Source of the DNA: Micrococcales bacterium
Lineage (GTDB): Bacteria; Actinomycetota; Actinomycetes; S36-B12; UBA10799
Length of the DNA stretch: 64,000 nt
Direction of reading: 5' to 3'
NCBI GenBank assembly: GCA_016703125.1
Contig: JADJCR010000008.1
Span: 1 to 64,000, forward strand
Positions 49,888 through 60,912 of this stretch are shown here, one piece after another. Position 1 is the stretch's first letter. Each line of letters begins with the position of its first letter. Under the pieces are notes generated by a model. It saw nothing but the letters and a program-made list of their open reading frames with translations. It made no database searches and was not told the origin of the DNA. The position numbers and the translations under genes are program-made.

Positions 49888-51303
49888 TCATTCGACCCGG
49901 TTCGGCAACACCACATGCCCGGAACTGCCTCCGACGGCCAGCACTTCCTCGAAGCCTTCCCGCATGCAGTCCATGAGCACGTCCGGGTCGGGGATGGCGC
50001 CGCTGTCGATGTTGACGCCCACGAAGCACGTGCCGCAGTAGGACATGAGGGTGATGTTCAGCGCCGACCCGATCGTCGGGCCGAATCCGTAGAAGCCGCT
50101 GACCTTCGTGCCCGTGAGGTAGAAGGGCACGGGGATCCCGGGCACGTTGCTCGCGAGGAAGTCAATGTGCTTGAGCATGCCGCCCACATAGCCGCGGGGC
50201 AGCAGGTTGAGAGTGCCCGCCAAAGCATTCGTGAAGGGCAGCGATCGGTCGCTCTTCACCGGCTCGCAGCGCTCGTGGGTCTCGCGCATCCGCTCACCCG
50301 GGTCTGTGATGCCCGCCGGGACCTTGAACCGCATGAGGGTGATGCGGTTGCCGCCGATCGGGTCGTCCGCCTTCCGGATGCTGATGGGCATCGTCACCCG
50401 AAGTTCGTCGACCTGTTCACCGTGCCGTTCGTGATAGATCCGCAGGCCCGCGGTAACGCTGGAGAGGAACGCGTCGTTGTGCTTCGCGCCGGCGGCGTGG
50501 GCGGCCGCCAGGATGTCGTCCAAGGGGAACTGCAGCACGTCGTAGTGCCAGCCCAGGTGCCGTTCGGTCATGAGCGGCGACAGCGTGTCGGAGACGGGTT
50601 GCAGGAAGCGCGCGATCGACTGGCTGGTCGCCGCAGCCTCGCTGACGGCCTCGCGGGGGTGCCGTAATGCGTGTGTCACGTCCCGGTTCGCCGAAGTGAG
50701 GCGCTGCTTGGAGAAGTCGAACAGCCTGGACCAGTTGTACGCCAGCGCGTCGCGGATGAGGTCCACGGTGCCCAAGTTCTCCCCGGGTGGCGCGTCGGGC
50801 ATCGGCCCGAGGTCCTCGCCCTCGGGATGCGCATCGAAGAGGAATCGCGCGAGATCCATGCCACCGACGCCGTCGGTCAGAGAATGGTGGAGCTTCATGA
50901 CGACCGCGCTCTGGCCGCCCTCGAGCCCTTCGATGAACGTGTACTCCCACAGTGGCCGGTCACGATCCAGACCGGCCATCCCGGTCTTGCGGGCGAACTC
51001 CAGAACGGTCTCGAGCGTCTTGGGGGCGGCTGCCTCGAACCGGCGTACGTGCCACGACAGGTCGAAGTCGGGGTCGACCACCCAACGGGGAGTTGCCAGG
51101 CGCAGCGGCGTGAGAACCACCTTGTGCCGGAACCCGGGAGACACCCGCGTGGCGAACTCGAGGCGTTCGGACAGCCGATCCCAATCCGGTGCCCCGTCGA
51201 GGATCAGAACCACGACCACCGTCGAGCGCAGCAGGGGGTCCTGCTCCATGTACCACGAGAAGGCGTCACTGTCGCGCATGTGAACGTCCACGTGCTCCTC
51301 CAT
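49888..51303 (-). CDS. Wax ester synthase / diacylglycerol acyltransferase (WS/DGAT)
   Basis: This 471-residue enzyme has the catalytic HHSLTDG at residues 139-145 (HHxxxDG) and the second family block with NVPGIPVPFY, as in bacterial WS/DGAT enzymes. These join acyl-CoA to diacylglycerol or fatty alcohols to make storage lipid at the inner membrane face. GAGGGG lies 10 bases before ATG 51303; GTG 51312 is an alternative start. It is transcribed alone, with a family B element just beyond its end. Confidence 0.93.
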   Translation of the reverse strand: MEEHVDVHMRDSDAFSWYMEQDPLLRSTVVVVLILDGAPDWDRLSERLEFATRVSPGFRHKVVLTPLRLATPRWVVDPDFDLSWHVRRFEAAAPKTLETVLEFARKTGMAGLDRDRPLWEYTFIEGLEGGQSAVVMKLHHSLTDGVGGMDLARFLFDAHPEGEDLGPMPDAPPGENLGTVDLIRDALAYNWSRLFDFSKQRLTSANRDVTHALRHPREAVSEAAATSQSIARFLQPVSDTLSPLMTERHLGWHYDVLQFPLDDILAAAHAAGAKHNDAFLSSVTAGLRIYHERHGEQVDELRVTMPISIRKADDPIGGNRITLMRFKVPAGITDPGERMRETHERCEPVKSDRSLPFTNALAGTLNLLPRGYVGGMLKHIDFLASNVPGIPVPFYLTGTKVSGFYGFGPTIGSALNITLMSYCGTCFVGVNIDSGAIPDPDVLMDCMREGFEEVLAVGGSSGHVVLPNRVE

Positions 51304-51481
51304 TGTGACCACACCCCTCGTGCACTCGGTCCATTCCCACGCTGCGCTGCGCCACCCACGGTGTCAACTCCATGGGCGGCCGGTGACCCGCAGTACTCGT
51401 CGGCCAGGGCGGTGGCGGTGGCGGTGGGACTCCGTCGGCCCTGGGGGGCCTCCTCCCCGAATCCACGCACTGCGTAACGAC

Positions 51482-51513
51482 GAACGGCACCCGAGCAAGC
51501 CCGGATGCCGTTC
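51482..51513 (-). terminator. Stem-loop terminator after tRNA-Ser
   Basis: GAACGGCA pairs with TGCCGTTC, with an inner CCGGGC/CTCGGG pairing, starting 11 bases beyond the tRNA 3' end on the minus strand. There is no strong T-run. Confidence 0.6.
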
Positions 51514-51523
51514 AGTCGCTACG

Positions 51524-51610
51524 CGGTGGCGGTGGGATTCGAACCCACGGTGGAGTTGCCCCCACACACGCTTTCGAGGCGTGCTCCTTTGGCCGCTCGG
51601 ACACGCCACC
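51524..51610 (-). tRNA. tRNA-Ser (anticodon CGA)
   Basis: On the minus strand, acceptor GGTGGCG pairs with CGCCACC. The anticodon loop CTCGAAA sits in a CACGC/GCGTG stem, giving anticodon CGA. A long variable arm (GGGGGCAACTCC) and a GTGGGTTCGAATCCCAC T-arm follow. The discriminator is G and CCA is not encoded. Length is 87 bases, right for serine. Confidence 0.97.
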
Positions 51611-51631
51611 GTGGTCAAGGATACGTGGCCA

Positions 51632-51767
51632 CCACAAGTGGGCGGGATCCGGTCGCGAGGTGAGTAATCCGCCCAGTTGTGGCGGCGGTTTGTCCGGTTC
51701 GTTCCGGATTGTCGGGTCCAACGGCGCCACAACTGGGCGTGGCAAGGGGCGCCGCGCCCAGTTGTGG
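51632..51767. repeat. Family A paired hairpin element, copy 5
   Basis: Hairpins are at 51632-51682 and 51727-51767 with CCACAA(G/C)TGGGCG arms. The spacer differs from that of copies 1-4. It lies between tRNA-Ser and the ParB-like gene. Confidence 0.85.
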
Positions 51768-51776
51768 TGTGGGCGT

Positions 51777-52079
51777 TCAGGACCGGGCGTCGAGGTCCAA
51801 CACCCGCGCGTGCATCACGGGCCGTTGCTGAAGGGCTGCCCGCACGGCCCGGTGCAGACCGTCCTCGAGGTAGAGGTCCCCCTCCCAGCGCACCACGTGC
51901 GCGAACAGGTCGCCGAAGAAGGTGCTGTCCTCGCTGAGCAGGCTGTGCAGGTCGAGCTGGGACTTGGTGGTGACAAGGTCCTCGAGGCGCACCTGCTGGG
52001 GCGGGAGGCTGGCCCACTGGGTGAGCGTCAAGCCATGGTCGGGGTACGGGCGGGAATCGCCGACGGCACGGAACACCAC
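51777..52079 (-). CDS. Small ParB/Srx-like conserved protein, divergent from dnaK
   Basis: This 100-residue protein has a C-terminal DGLHRAVRAALQQRPVMHARVL stretch. The DGxHR motif and following helix resemble ParB/sulfiredoxin-like nucleotide-binding proteins. The N-terminal part (RPYPDHGLTLTQWASLPPQQVRLEDLVTTK) is well formed but unassigned. TAGGAT ends 7 bases before GTG 52079, so it is probably leaderless; the frame is open to 52205 but that extension runs into the dnaK promoter. It shares the 52080-52228 control region with dnaK, so HspR may affect it (inference). Confidence 0.72.
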   Translation of the reverse strand: MVFRAVGDSRPYPDHGLTLTQWASLPPQQVRLEDLVTTKSQLDLHSLLSEDSTFFGDLFAHVVRWEGDLYLEDGLHRAVRAALQQRPVMHARVLDLDARS

Positions 52080-52086
52080 AGACCGA

Positions 52087-52092
52087 ATCCTA
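52087..52092 (-). promoter_or_regulatory. Predicted -10 box for the ParB-like gene
   Basis: On the minus strand this reads TAGGAT, 7 bases before GTG 52079. Confidence 0.45.
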
Positions 52093-52137
52093 GATGCGAG
52101 AGGCGAACCATGTGCCCTCCCAGGGGGTAGCAACAAC

Positions 52138-52191
52138 CTTGAGCCGTCCGCGCTCATAGTTGTTGACAAACCTCCCGATCGCCCCCAGACT
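52138..52191 (+). promoter_or_regulatory. HAIR operator and promoter of dnaK
   Basis: TTGAG (52139-52143), 9 bases, then CTCAT (52153-52157) fits the HspR inverted repeat (CTTGAGT-N7-ACTCAAG) with one mismatch in the second arm. It is followed at once by a -35 box TTGACA (52163-52168), a 17-base gap and a weak -10 CAGACT (52186-52191). An operator just upstream of the -35 is consistent with repression by HspR, encoded as the fourth gene of this operon. Confidence 0.78.
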
Positions 52192-52228
52192 GGTTCCAGA
52201 TCCACAAACCCCGAACTGGAGGAGATTC

Positions 52229-54060
<1,832 letters not shown>

Positions 54061-54064
<4 letters not shown>

Positions 54065-54624
54065 GCGAGTCCGAGCGCGACCCGGGTGCCGAGGAGGGCA
54101 TCCGGGTCACCGACAAGCGGGTCATCGACCCGCTGACCGGCCAGGTGCGGGAAGGGGTCGCCGAGCAGGCGGCCCCGGCCCCGCCGTCCGACGAACCGGT
54201 CGGTGCACTCAGCAAGGACGCCCGGGTCGCCGAACTCACGGCCGACCTGCAACGGGTGAGCGCGGAATACGCGAACTACCGCAAGCGCGTCGATCGCGAT
54301 CGGGAACTGGTGGGCGATCTCGCGGCGGCGGCCGTGGTCAGCGAACTGCTGCCGCTACTCGACGACCTGGGCCGCGCCCGGGAGCACGACGAGTACTCCG
54401 GCGCGTTGAAGAGTGTCGGCGACCAACTCGAAGCGGTCACGTCCAAACTGGGGCTGGTGTCCTTCGGTGCGGTCGGTGACCCGTTCGACCCCACGGTCCA
54501 CGAGGCCATGACCCACAGTGAGGGGGCGGACCTCGAGGTGCCGCAGGTCAGCGTGGTCTTCGCAGTGGGCTACAAGTTCCGCGACCGGGTGCTGCGCCCG
54601 GCGCGGGTCGGTGTCGAGGAGTAA
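54061..54624 (+). CDS. grpE: Nucleotide exchange factor GrpE
   Basis: This 187-residue GrpE has a disordered acidic N-terminus, a long coiled-coil (about 52-95, ending YANYRKRVDRDR), a four-helix region (SELLPLLDDLGRA) and the C-terminal beta-wing (PFDPTVHEAMTH, and VVFAVGYKFRDRVLRPARV). It starts at GTG 54061 within the dnaK stop. It releases ADP from DnaK. Confidence 0.98.
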
Positions 54625-54642
54625 GCGGAAGGAGGGACGCCG

Positions 54643-55746
54643 ATGAGCATGAAGGACTGGATGGAGAAGGACTACTACAAGGTCCTGGGCGTCCCCAAGG
54701 ACGCCGACGCCAGCACCATCAAGAAGGCGTACCGCAAACTCGCCCGAGAACTGCACCCGGACACCAACCCGGATCCGAAGGCCGGCGAGCGGTTCAAAGA
54801 GGTCTCTGAGGCCAACGACGTGCTCTCCGACCCGAAGAAGCGCGGGGAGTACGACGAGGCCCGGCAGATGATGGCCTCCGGCGGGTTCCGGATGCCGGGC
54901 GCCGCTGGGCCGGGTCCGGACTTCGACTTCGGCGACATCTTCCGGCGCGCGGGTGGTACAGCCGGCGACTTCGGGGAGACGCTGTCGGGGTTGTTCAACC
55001 GCCGGGGCGCTCAACAGCGCGCACGCCGGGGTGCTGACGTGGAGGCCGACGTCAACATCTCCTTCCCCGAGTCGTTGCGCGGCCTGACGACGCAGATGCG
55101 TCTGACGAGTGAGGACGCCTGCCCCGACTGCGCCGGCACCGGTGCCCGCAGTGGCACGGTCCCGCGCGTCTGCCCGGATTGTGAGGGCACCGGGATGGCC
55201 AGCCGCAACGCGGGCGGGTTCGCCTTCGCCGAGCCCTGTCCGCACTGCCGTGGCCGTGGCCTGGTGGTGGACGATCCCTGTACCCGCTGTCACGGCTCGG
55301 GCCGGGCGGCGTCGTCGACCACGGTCAGCGCGCGCATCCCTGCCGGCGTCAGGGACGGGCAGCGGGTCCGGTTGCGCGGGAAGGGCGCCCCGGGTGAACG
55401 CGGCGGGCACAACGGCGACCTCATCATCACCGTGAACGTCGCGGCCGATTCGGTGTTCGCCCGCAAAGACGACAACATCGCCGTCACGGTCCCGGTGGGT
55501 TTCGACGACGTCGCGCTCGGCGGTCAGGTCAAGGTTCCGCTGCCTCTCGGCGGCACGAAGACCCTGAAGCTGCCCCCCGGCACCAGCAACGGGCGCACCT
55601 TCCGCATCCGCGGTGAAGGTGCTCCCCGCAAGGACGGCACGAAGGGTGACCTGCTGGCCACCGTCTCCGTTCAGGTCCCGTCCGACATGAGCGCCGAGGC
55701 GCGCGAGGCCATCGAGAAGTACCGGAAGGCGATGAGCCATGGATGA
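54643..55746 (+). CDS. dnaJ: Hsp40 co-chaperone DnaJ
   Basis: This 367-residue type I DnaJ has the J-domain with HPD (ELHPDTNPD near residue 40), a Gly/Phe-rich linker, a zinc-binding region with four CxxC modules (CPDCAGTG, CPDCEGTG, CPHCRGRG, CTRCHGSG) and two C-terminal beta domains. GGAAGGAGGG precedes ATG 54643. It overlaps hspR by 8 bases. Parts of its zinc-finger region appear again, degraded, at 57834-58082. Confidence 0.98.
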   Translation: MSMKDWMEKDYYKVLGVPKDADASTIKKAYRKLARELHPDTNPDPKAGERFKEVSEANDVLSDPKKRGEYDEARQMMASGGFRMPGAAGPGPDFDFGDIFRRAGGTAGDFGETLSGLFNRRGAQQRARRGADVEADVNISFPESLRGLTTQMRLTSEDACPDCAGTGARSGTVPRVCPDCEGTGMASRNAGGFAFAEPCPHCRGRGLVVDDPCTRCHGSGRAASSTTVSARIPAGVRDGQRVRLRGKGAPGERGGHNGDLIITVNVAADSVFARKDDNIAVTVPVGFDDVALGGQVKVPLPLGGTKTLKLPPGTSNGRTFRIRGEGAPRKDGTKGDLLATVSVQVPSDMSAEAREAIEKYRKAMSHG

Positions 55747-56056
55747 GGACTTCCCCGCCTACGTGATCTCGATCGCCGCGCAGTTGTCCGGGCTGCACCC
55801 GCAGACGCTGCGGCAGTACGACCGGCTCGGTCTGGTCACCCCGCAGCGCTCAGGTCGGTACCGGTTGTACAGCGTGCGTGACATCCACAGGCTGGAGAAA
55901 GTGCAGCAACTCGGCGATGCCGGCCTGAACCTCGAGGGCATCCGCCGGGTGCTGGAACTCGAGGAGGAGGTGCGGCAGTTGCGCACCCGCCTGCAACGGT
56001 ACGAGCACGAGGAGCGTTCGACGGCGCTGGTGGTGTGGCGGCCGGGCCGCCGCTGA
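55739..56056 (+). CDS. hspR: Heat-shock repressor HspR (MerR family)
   Basis: This 105-residue MerR-type regulator has the helix-turn-helix and wing (AYVISIAAQLSGLHPQTLRQ, then RYRLYSVRDI) and a C-terminal helix (LELEEEVRQLRTRLQRYE). HspR binds HAIR operators and represses dnaK and clpB at normal temperature, with DnaK as co-repressor. Matching operators lie at 52138 and 60851. Its last 41 codons, with the stop, are copied at 58083-58207. Confidence 0.97.
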   Translation: MDEDFPAYVISIAAQLSGLHPQTLRQYDRLGLVTPQRSGRYRLYSVRDIHRLEKVQQLGDAGLNLEGIRRVLELEEEVRQLRTRLQRYEHEERSTALVVWRPGRR

Positions 56057-56115
56057 GACCGTCCGCCGCAGGCATCCGGAACGGCGAACTGCCGGAACTC
56101 GAGGGGTGCACTCGA

Positions 56116-56154
56116 GAACCTCCTGCTGATCACGCGTGATCGGTCAGGAGGAGG
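56116..56154. terminator. Inverted repeat downstream of hspR
   Basis: CCTCCTG and CAGGAGG flank a perfect 14-base palindrome, GATCACGCGTGATC (56128-56141). It could end the chaperone operon transcript or bind a dimeric regulator of the next gene. No T-run follows. Confidence 0.45.
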
Positions 56155-56222
56155 CCGCCTGCGGATAACTCGCCGTTCACGCCCCGGCGGGGCTACTGTG
56201 GCCCTCTCTCGAGAGGATCTTC

Positions 56223-57749
56223 ATGAAGAGATCAGTGACCATCGTGACGGGCGCCATGGTGTTGGGCGCGGCTACGCTCGCCGGTGCGCCGCCTGTGTCG
56301 GCTGCTTCGCCGGCGTGTGACGCTCGCACGAACAACACGTTCAGCAAGTTGTTGGAGTGCGTGACGCTGGAGGGGGTGCGCGAACATCAGGCGGCGTTCC
56401 AGCAGATCGCGGACGACAACGGCGGGAACCGGTTCTCCGGGCTGCCCGGGCATGACGCCTCGGTCGACTATGTGGTGCAGCGACTCACAGACGCCGGCTA
56501 CACCCCCGTCGTCCAGCCGTTCGACTACCTCGCGTCGGCGGTACTGGGCCCGTCGACTCTGCGCCGGACCGCGCCGGGCTCGTTCACCTACGTCGAGGAC
56601 CTCGACTACACGCTCATGGATCAGGTGGACCCGGGAACGTCACTGCCGGGGTCACCGCCGTTGACCTGCAGTTCGGCCTCGGCAACACGTCGACAAGCGG
56701 CTGCGAGGCCGCCGACTTCGCCGGGTTCCCCGCCGGGAACATCGCCCTCATGCAACGCGGAAACTGCAATTTCGAACTGAAGGCAGAGAACGCGGCCGCT
56801 GCCGGAGCGGTGGGCTTCATCATCTTCAATCAGGGAAACACCTCTGCACGGACAGGTCTGGATGGCGTGACCCTGGGTGCCACCAACGAGAGCGGCATCC
56901 CCGGGTTCTTCGCCACGTATGACCGAGGCGTCGAGTGGGCCGCCACACCTGGCTTGGAACTGAACATCGTCAGGACGTGCTGCGGGAGACCAAGACGACC
57001 TACAACGTACTGGCCGAGACCCCGGGGCGCGCCGACAACGTGGTCATGGTCGGGGCGCACCTGGATTCGGTGGCTGAGGGTCCGGGCATCAACGACAACG
57101 GCTCGGGTAGTGCCGCCATCCTCGAGGTCGCAGAGCAGATGGCGAAGGTGAAGCCGCGCAACCAGGTCCGCTTCGCCTGGTGGGGCGCGGAGGAGTCCGG
57201 TCTGGTCGGCTCCGACTACTACGTGAACGGGCTCAGCGCGCAGGATCGGGCGAAGATCGCGCTGTACCTGAACTTCGACATGATCGGCTCGCCGAACTAC
57301 GTCCGGTTCGTGTACGACGGCTCTGGTGACGCCTTCGGACTGGCCGGTCCGCAGGGGTCGGCTCAGATCGAGCAGTTGTTCCTCGACTTCTACGGCAAGC
57401 GGGACCTTGCTTCTGAACCCACCGAAATCGATTTCCGCTCGGACTACGCCGCGTTCTTCGACGCCGGTATCCCGTTCGGCGGACTGTTCACAGGCGCTGA
57501 GGGCACCAAGACGGCTGGGCAGGCCGCACGTACGGGGGGACTGCGGGAGTTGCCTTCGACCCGTGTTACCACCAGGCCTGCGACACCTACGCGAACAACA
57601 ACGACGGTGTGCTGGACCTGAATGCGGATGCCGTGGCTTACGCGACGCTGCAATACGCAATGAGCACCCAGTCACTCAACGGCAAGCGCGGCAAGGGCAA
57701 CTTCAACGCACCGGCGTCGGAGAATCGCGGCAGCCACAAGGTGTCGTGA
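56223..57749 (+). pseudogene. Secreted M28-family peptidase, three frame changes
   Basis: Read through frame changes near 56650, 56972 and 57525, this is a complete secreted aminopeptidase-like protein of about 508 codons: a signal peptide (ending PPVSAA), a PA-domain insert (GCEAADFAGFPAGNIALMQRGNCNFELKA), and the M28 zinc site. The site has MVGAHLDSVAEGPGINDNGSGSAA (His and bridging Asp), WWGAEESGLVGS (Glu pair), LNFDMIGS and YHQACD. All three changes are of the one-base-deletion type and together restore the first frame. AGAGGA precedes ATG 56223. Either a recent pseudogene or sequence errors. Confidence 0.85.
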
Positions 57750-57758
57750 TCACCACTG

Positions 57759-57796
57759 GCTTGGGGTGAAGGCTCACGACGGCAGGCACCCCAAGC
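57759..57796 (+). terminator. Stem-loop after the M28 peptidase
   Basis: GCTTGGGGTG and CACCCCAAGC form a perfect 10-bp stem with an 18-base loop, starting 10 bases after the peptidase stop. Confidence 0.55.
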
Positions 57797-57833
57797 AGCG
57801 GTTGCAGGTGCGCCGCCTCGGCCCGCCGCACCC

Positions 57834-58207
57834 CGCGCTGGGGCGCGCAACAGCGTGCTCGTCGCGGGGCGGACGTCGAGGCGGACGTCAACATCTCGTC
57901 CCCCGAGTCGTTGCGCGGCCTGACCACGCAGATGCACGGTGCCGCGCGTATGCCCGGACTGTGAGGGCACCGGGATGGCCTCCCGCAACGCGGGCGGGTA
58001 CGCCTTCGCCGAGCCGTGTCCGCACTGCCGCGGCCGGGGGGCTGGTGGACGATCCCCGTACTCGCTGCCACGGCTCGGGCCGGCGAGGGCATCCGCCGGG
58101 TGCTGGAACTGGAGGAGGAGGTGCGGCAGTTGCGCACCCGCCTGCAACGGTACGAGCACGAGGAGCGTTCGACGGCGCTGGTGGTGTGGCGGCCCGGGCG
58201 GCGCTGA
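57834..58207 (+). pseudogene. Degraded, internally deleted dnaJ-hspR copy
   Basis: Bases 57834-57935 match dnaJ from about 55003; 57936-58082 match dnaJ from about 55153 through the zinc-finger region; 58083-58207 match the last 41 codons and stop of hspR almost base for base. Missing are about 50 bases of the first zinc module, the whole dnaJ C-terminal half and the hspR DNA-binding domain. Frame breaks and substitutions in the dnaJ part rule out function. Confidence 0.9.
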
Positions 58208-58264
58208 ATGGCGCCGGGATCAACCGTCCGGTTGGTTGCTCGCTTCGACCGCCCCTGGTGCTGC

Positions 58265-58270
58265 CATACT
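58265..58270 (+). promoter_or_regulatory. Predicted -10 box of a leaderless mRNA
   Basis: CATACT ends 6 bases before ATG 58277 of the S8 protease. Confidence 0.35.
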
Positions 58271-58276
58271 CCGCAC

Positions 58277-60744
58277 ATGCGCTCACCCCTGGTTCTGCTT
58301 GCTGGAGCCGCTCTCAGCCTGTCCGTGCTGCCTGCCACCGCTGCCGTTGCAGCGGGTCCGACGGGCCCCCATCCCTCGGTCCGGACAGTTCACCGTCGTC
58401 GGCGCCCAGCAGCGATCGGGTGATTGTGCGGTGGGAAGCGGGGTCGAGCCGGGCGGACCGCTCCGACGCGCGCGCATCCGTCGACGCCACCGGATTCGCC
58501 AGTCTCGGGAAGCGTTTCCAGGTTCTGGGGCTGACCGACGGGCAGGACCCGGACGCGGCCGTGGCAGCGCTCAGGACGACCCGGCGGTGGCTGACGCCGC
58601 TCGCGACGGTTACTCGAACTGCAGGCCAACGAACCGAACGACCCGCTGTTCAACCATTTGTGGGCCTGGACAACAAGGGTCTCAACATCCGCGGGGTCGG
58701 CTCATCAGCCCCGGGGACGACATCGACGCACTCAAGGCGTGGGGAAGACCGTCGGCGACAACGCCGTGGTGGTCGCGGACCTCGACGACGGATCCGCCCC
58801 CAGCACCCCGACCTGGTGAACCGGATCTGGACCAACACCGGCGAGACCCCCGCCGACGGCATCGACAACGACGGCAATGGCTACGTAGATGACACGTTCG
58901 GTATGGACTTCGCCGGTGCCAACATCGATCTGAATCCGCTGGCCTTCGACAACAACCCCACCGACGACATCCCGCAGGGTGGCCACGGCACCCACACCGC
59001 GGGGACGATTGCGGCCGAGGGGAACAACGGCGAGGGCATCACGGGAGTCGCGCAGAAGGCGACGCTGATGCCGCTGCGCGTCTGCGGGTGGTCCCCCACG
59101 ATCAACGGCGGCGGCGTCTACTGCCCCTTCTCGTCGCAGATCGCCGCCATCAACTACGCCGGCGCCAACGGTGCCACGATCGCCAACATGTCCTTGGGTG
59201 GGACCAGCAGCAACGCTCTGGTGAGGGACGCCCTCGCGGCGAACCCGAACGTCCTGTTCCTGATCGCAGCCGGCAACAATGGCCAGGACGTCGAGATCAA
59301 CGGGCAGACCACCTACCCGTGCTCATGGGATCCGACGACCTCCGGTATCCCCGGCGCCGTGGACAACGTCGTCTGCGTGGCCGCCAGCGACCAGAACGAC
59401 CTGCGGGCCTCCTTCTCCAACTGGGGCAAGGTCAAGGTGGACCTCGCCGCTCCGGGCACGGAGACCCTCAGCACGTACACCTACCGGGACACGTGGTCCG
59501 ACAACTTCGAGTCTCCCGGATTCCCGACCGGCTGGACCAACAACGGGTGGATCCGCACGAACGCTTCGCCGCTGTCCTCGTTCGTGATCACCAACGACAC
59601 CGCAACGCAGGCGACGAACACCTCACGGGTGCTCACCTCGCCGGGCATCGCCGTGTCCGGCGCCACGACCTGCAAGTACGACCAGCGGCTCAGGTTCGAC
59701 CGCGTCACCAGTGACAGCCTGCGCTTCGAGATCCTGGTCGACGGCGTGCCGGCGATCAACGTACCGCTGTCCAGCTCGTTGAACGGTTCGTACACCGACA
59801 CCTTCAACGTTGTCGGGGCAGGCGCCCATACGATCGCTGCACGCTACACGTACAACCGGGCGACGGGGCCGACCAGCAATGGTGCCTGGCTCGACAACCT
59901 CGGGTTCCGTTGTTGGGTGCCGGTGGGTCAGGAGACCTCCCAGGACTACGCGTTCCTGCAGGGCACGTCGATGGCTACGCCGCACGTGACCGGAGCGACG
60001 GCGCTGCTCAAGGCGTACGAGCCGGAGGCGACAACGATGCAGCTCAAGCAGGCGCTGCTGTCGTCGGTCGACCCGGTGGCGACGTTCAACCCGAACACCG
60101 GCACGTACCCGATCGCTACGGGTGGGCGGCTCAATGCCGACAAGGCGCTGGCCGCCGTCGACGCCCTCGTAGCGCCGGACACCACCATCACGTCGGCACC
60201 CTCCGGGACGACCGCGGACACCGGGGCGACGTTCGCCTTCACGTCGGATGCCAAGACGCCGGTGGGATTCGAGTGCCGGGTGGATGCGGGAGCCTTCGCC
60301 GCCTGCTCGTCACCGTTCGCCGTGACTGGGCTGACCAACGGCGGCCACACCTTCGACGTGCGCGCCCGCGACCTGTCCACGGCGGCCAACGCCGACCCGA
60401 GCCCGGCCAGCGCCTCGTGGACCGTCAACGCTCCCGTGCCGCCGGAGCAAGTGCAACCGATTCCCCCGGAGCAGGTGAAGCCAGCCCTGGCGAAGCCGGC
60501 CAAGGTGACCAGCGTCACCGTAAAGCGCGCCAAGAAGGCAGCCACCATCAAGTGGAAGGCGGTTCCGGGCGCGACCTCGTATCAGGTGCGGGTCGGGAAG
60601 GGCACGGCGAAGTCCACGAGTGGCACGAGCATGAAGATCAAGAAGCTCAGCCCCAAGAAGAAGTTCACGGTGCGGATCGTCGCTGTGAATGCGGCTGGAC
60701 CTTCACCGGTGGTGACGGTGAAGGTCAAGAAGTTCAAGAGTTAG
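58277..60744 (+). pseudogene. Secreted S8 (subtilisin-like) protease, N-terminal frame breaks
   Basis: A signal peptide begins at ATG 58277 (RSPLVLLAGAALSLSVLP). From about 58800 to 60744 one clean frame carries the catalytic His (GGHGTHTAGTIAAEGNNGEG), the oxyanion Asn region (LIAAGNNG) and the catalytic Ser (LQGTSMATPHVTGATALLKAY). It also carries an internal beta insert, a Cys-paired Ig-like module (about 60180-60430) and a C-terminal fibronectin-III-like domain. The catalytic Asp (VVVADLDDG, near 58770) and the propeptide lie in 58277-58800, where about seven frame changes, all of the one-base-deletion type, are needed. Either broken in nature or misread. Confidence 0.85.
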
Positions 60745-60851
60745 AGCCCGATCCAAGTGGGTGGGCTGTGCCGTCGGGAGGCACGCGCTTCTTTGGCTCT
60801 TCGGACGGCCGTGCTGCGCGCTGCGATCCGTGTGGGCAGCGCTCATTAACA

Positions 60852-60905
60852 TTGATACGAACTGACTCATAGTTGTTGACATGACCTGACCACCGCCGCC
60901 ACAAT
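60852..60905 (+). promoter_or_regulatory. HAIR-like operator and promoter of clpB
   Basis: TTGAT (60852-60856), 9 bases, then CTCAT (60866-60870) has the HAIR spacing, followed by the same CTCATAGTTGTTGACA block as upstream of dnaK. The -35 TTGACA is at 60876-60881 and a -10 CACAAT at 60900-60905 (18-base gap). The ATG at 60913 is 7 bases beyond, so clpB mRNA is probably leaderless. Confidence 0.75.
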
Positions 60906-60912
60906 AGTGGTT

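Noticed and set aside
52080..52205. N-terminal extension of the ParB-like gene
   Set aside because: The extra 42 codons read through the dnaK operator and promoter; a -10 box 7 bases before GTG 52079 supports the short form.
56206..56215. CTCTCGAGAG palindrome near the M28 start as an operator
   Set aside because: It is short and overlaps the ribosome site; no second copy was seen, so I cannot support a regulatory role.
57766..58276. Upstream part of the 992-codon frame that includes the S8 protease
   Set aside because: This part runs out of frame through the dnaJ-hspR remnant, and the real signal peptide starts at 58277 in another frame. The frame is open only because GC is high.
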